Positions 6,303-7,462 of a DNA stretch of 7,462 nt are shown here, in pieces. The position numbers and the translations under genes are program-made. The notes under the pieces are model-generated. The model was not told the origin of the DNA. It searched no databases and worked only from the letters and a program-made list of their open reading frames with translations. The stretch is from Helicobacteraceae bacterium (GTDB lineage Bacteria > Campylobacterota > Campylobacteria > Campylobacterales > Sulfurimonadaceae): NCBI GenBank assembly GCA_027057185.1, contig JALUJE010000256.1, positions 1 through 7,462 on the forward strand. Reading direction: 5' to 3'. Position 1 is the stretch's first letter, and each line of letters opens with the position of its first letter.

Positions 6303-6668
6303 ATGAGCTTAGAGACCGGAATGATAACCGCGTTTGTCATAGCACTGATCGTTTCTTTATGGAAAGTCTATGCATTACTTCCCAATAAACCATTACAAGA
6401 TGATGACCGTACGGATGAGATTAATCTTCTGTTACACTCCATTATGGTAGAGAGCATTGTCAAATACGGCAGCAATATCAGTGTGAAGGAGCTATTTGAA
6501 TACATGAGGAGACATCAGAAATTTGATCAAAAACGACTCTGGCGTTTTAATATCAATCGACTCAATCAGCTCCTTACAGAGCATCACATTCGCCATCCGA
6601 ATCAGCAAAGCATTGCAGAAATTTATCAGCATCATAAATATGCTAAAATGCCACAACAATCAGAATAA
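6303..6668 (+). CDS. Small single-pass membrane protein, function unknown
   Basis: This is a 121-residue protein of unrecognised family. A single hydrophobic helix spans about residues 7-26. The short N-terminus is acidic and the residues after the helix include lysines, so the C-terminal domain should face the cytoplasm. That domain (about 35-115) looks mostly helical: an acidic DDDRTDEI segment is followed by LLLHSIMVESIVKYG, then ISVKELFEYMRRHQKFDQKRLWRFNINRLNQLL, which is basic and amphipathic with a pattern reminiscent of a small helical nucleic-acid-binding or protein-docking domain. The tail is rich in His and Gln. The start is supported by a perfect -10 box and AGGAGG. It is followed after 10 bases by an HTH/coiled-coil gene, so the two are very likely co-expressed and may act together. 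No enzyme motif is visible. Confidence 0.85.
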   Translation: MSLETGMITAFVIALIVSLWKVYALLPNKPLQDDDRTDEINLLLHSIMVESIVKYGSNISVKELFEYMRRHQKFDQKRLWRFNINRLNQLLTEHHIRHPNQQSIAEIYQHHKYAKMPQQSE

Positions 6669-6672
6669 GGAG
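6667..6672 (+). promoter_or_regulatory. Ribosome binding site AAGGAG that sets the start of the HTH gene
   Basis: AAGGAG overlaps the TAA stop of the upstream gene and lies 6 bases before the ATG at 6679. An ATG 156 bases further upstream is in frame, but it lies inside the preceding gene and has no comparable site, so 6679 is the start. Confidence 0.75.
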
Positions 6673-6678
6673 ATTCTC

Positions 6679-7344
6679 ATGCGTTTTACGGTTAATGAGT
6701 ACTCAAAACATTTCAACATTTCCAAAGAAATGGTGTATGCCAAATTACGCCAAAAGCGTCTGAACTATATTATGGAAGAGGGGGTTACCTATATTATAGT
6801 TTCACAAGACTCGGAACAAGAAACCGTTCAGAAGGCTGATACCAAAGAAGAAGTGACACCACCAACACCACCTCCTGTAAGACCAAAGACCACCGTTGGC
6901 ACTATTATTGCCCTGTACCAACGGGAAAATCAGCATTTAAAACATCGTATTAAAGAGCTTGAAGCCAAAATTGACAAACTCATTGACGACAAGGAGCAGA
7001 TGCTCATTGGTGAACGAGACCGTATTGAGCAAATATATAGCACTAAAGACGAACAGCTAAAAACTATTTTAAACCTTGTAAATACCAAGCTGATGCTCTC
7101 ACAAGATCATACCATTCATGATGTTGATGTCTCTGAAGAGGAAGAAGTTATTGAACATCAAGGCTTCGTAGAACTAAAAAAATATCTTAAAACACTGGAG
7201 CTTGACTCCCGCCAACGAAAGATGATCAAAAAACGTTTTGCCGCAGCTTACGGTCATGACAGCCGTATTTTACAGCAAAACGGTGCTTTTTATCTTGACT
7301 TTGACCGTTTTGACTACTCGGATCTACTTGATCCAAACCTATAA
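6679..7344 (+). CDS. HTH and coiled-coil protein, function unknown
   Basis: This 221-residue protein has four visible parts. Residues 1-41 (MRFTVNEYSKHFNISKEMVY onwards) resemble a MerR/excisionase-like winged helix-turn-helix: a helix near 5-12, a turn, a recognition helix near 15-25, then a short strand ending in TYIIV. Residues 42-72 are a charged, proline-rich linker containing PPTPPP. Residues 74-139 form a long coiled coil with regular hydrophobic heptads (LKHRIKELEAKIDKL) and no proline, suggesting dimerisation. Residues 160-221 form a compact C-terminal domain with VELKKYLKTLELDSRQRKMI and a terminal aromatic/acidic stretch ending DYSDLL. It is the second gene of an operon with a small membrane protein. 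The layout would suit a DNA-binding protein tethered or regulated by the membrane partner, but this is inference. I recognise no named family. Confidence 0.9.
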   Translation: MRFTVNEYSKHFNISKEMVYAKLRQKRLNYIMEEGVTYIIVSQDSEQETVQKADTKEEVTPPTPPPVRPKTTVGTIIALYQRENQHLKHRIKELEAKIDKLIDDKEQMLIGERDRIEQIYSTKDEQLKTILNLVNTKLMLSQDHTIHDVDVSEEEEVIEHQGFVELKKYLKTLELDSRQRKMIKKRFAAAYGHDSRILQQNGAFYLDFDRFDYSDLLDPNL

Positions 7345-7462
7345 CTGCCTCTCGTAACGTCCACATTGCCTCCACCTCCAACACCTTTTCAGCCTCTAGG
7401 CTGACACCAGATAGAGTCTCCTTTTTCAATATCACTGCACTATAAAATATATAATATTATAC
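7345..7462. other. Unassigned 118-base tail, C-rich on the plus strand, with AT-rich end
   Basis: No gene can be supported here. By hand count the first 96 bases are about 50% GC, above the surrounding DNA, with roughly 36 C to 12 G on the plus strand. A 16-base hairpin (TCAGCCT-CT-AGGCTGA, 7389-7404) is present but is not followed directly by a T tract. A T run lies at 7418-7425, about 14 bases further on. The window ends before any downstream gene. Confidence 0.5.
7450..7461. promoter_or_regulatory. Palindromic double -10 box, candidate bidirectional promoter
   Basis: The 12-base palindrome TATAATATTATA gives a perfect TATAAT on the plus strand (7450-7455) and on the minus strand (7461-7456). 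A further TATAAA lies at 7441-7445 and its neighbour, preceded by a T-rich stretch. This could drive a plus-strand gene beyond the window edge and a minus-strand transcript into the unassigned tail. Very AT-rich sequence makes chance matches easy. Confidence 0.35.

Noticed and set aside
6523..6678. Upstream extension of the HTH protein by 52 residues
   Set aside because: It overlaps the preceding gene in another frame and lacks a ribosome site, while ATG 6679 has AAGGAG at 6 bases and begins a clean HTH domain.
7345..7404. In-frame continuation of the HTH gene past its TAA (readthrough into a proline-rich tail of 19 codons)
   Set aside because: The context shows no readthrough signal, and the C-terminal domain appears complete before the stop.
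7389..7404. Hairpin TCAGCCT-CT-AGGCTGA as an intrinsic terminator of the HTH operon
   Set aside because: The stem is good, but the next T run begins about 14 bases later, so it lacks the required adjacent U tract.
7226..7435. Minus-strand 69-codon frame at the right end as a gene
   Set aside because: It overlaps the 3' end of a well-supported plus-strand gene by 119 bases, its first start has no ribosome site, and the internal ATG with GGAGG gives only 46 codons of low-complexity sequence. It is kept only as a possible antisense transcript.
1..7462. CRISPR array, tRNA, rRNA, phage or toxin-antitoxin elements
   Set aside because: I saw no regularly spaced repeats, no tRNA or rRNA sequence, and no toxin, integrase or intact transposase motifs on either strand.

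Overview
The window looks like an ordinary chromosomal segment of a Campylobacterota (epsilonproteobacterial) bacterium. The evidence is moderate to low GC, tight packing with gaps of 2-14 bases, CmoA and Nth sequences of epsilonproteobacterial flavour, promoters made of a TATAAT-like -10 box with no clear -35, and a sensory protein of the periplasmic haem plus GGDEF/EAL type that is common in free-living, respiratory members such as the Sulfurimonas/Sulfurovum/Sulfurospirillum group. The genus cannot be fixed from the sequence alone.

Layout from left to right. Bases 1-245 hold no intact gene. Bases 246-4545 (minus strand) are a two-gene signalling operon: a soluble hybrid histidine kinase is transcribed first, and 4 bases after its stop comes a membrane protein with a periplasmic c-type-haem sensor domain (DUF3365/Tll0287-like), a PAS domain, a degenerate GGDEF domain and an apparently intact EAL domain. 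Together they suggest that redox or ligand sensing is linked to c-di-GMP breakdown. A 104-base divergent intergenic region with an inverted repeat separates the operon from nth.

Bases 4650-5524 (plus strand) hold nth (endonuclease III, base excision repair) followed closely by a 70-residue putative lipoprotein. Convergent to them, with only 2 bases between the stop codons, is cmoA (minus strand, 5527-6234), which makes carboxy-SAM for tRNA wobble uridine modification. Both the lipoprotein gene and cmoA have a -10-like box 6-7 bases before the likely ATG and no Shine-Dalgarno sequence, so both may be transcribed as leaderless mRNAs.

Bases 6303-7344 (plus strand) hold a two-gene operon of unrecognised function: a small single-pass membrane protein and, 10 bases later, a protein with an N-terminal helix-turn-helix, a proline-rich linker, a long coiled coil and a conserved-looking C-terminal domain. 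This pair is the least explained part of the window. The last 118 bases contain no supported gene. They are strongly C-over-G skewed on the plus strand and end in an AT-rich palindrome that gives a perfect TATAAT on both strands.

I see no CRISPR array, no rRNA or tRNA, no intact mobile element and no clear defence system. The most interesting items are the haem/c-di-GMP operon, the unknown HTH/coiled-coil pair, the possible leaderless genes and the altered cysteine spacing in Nth.
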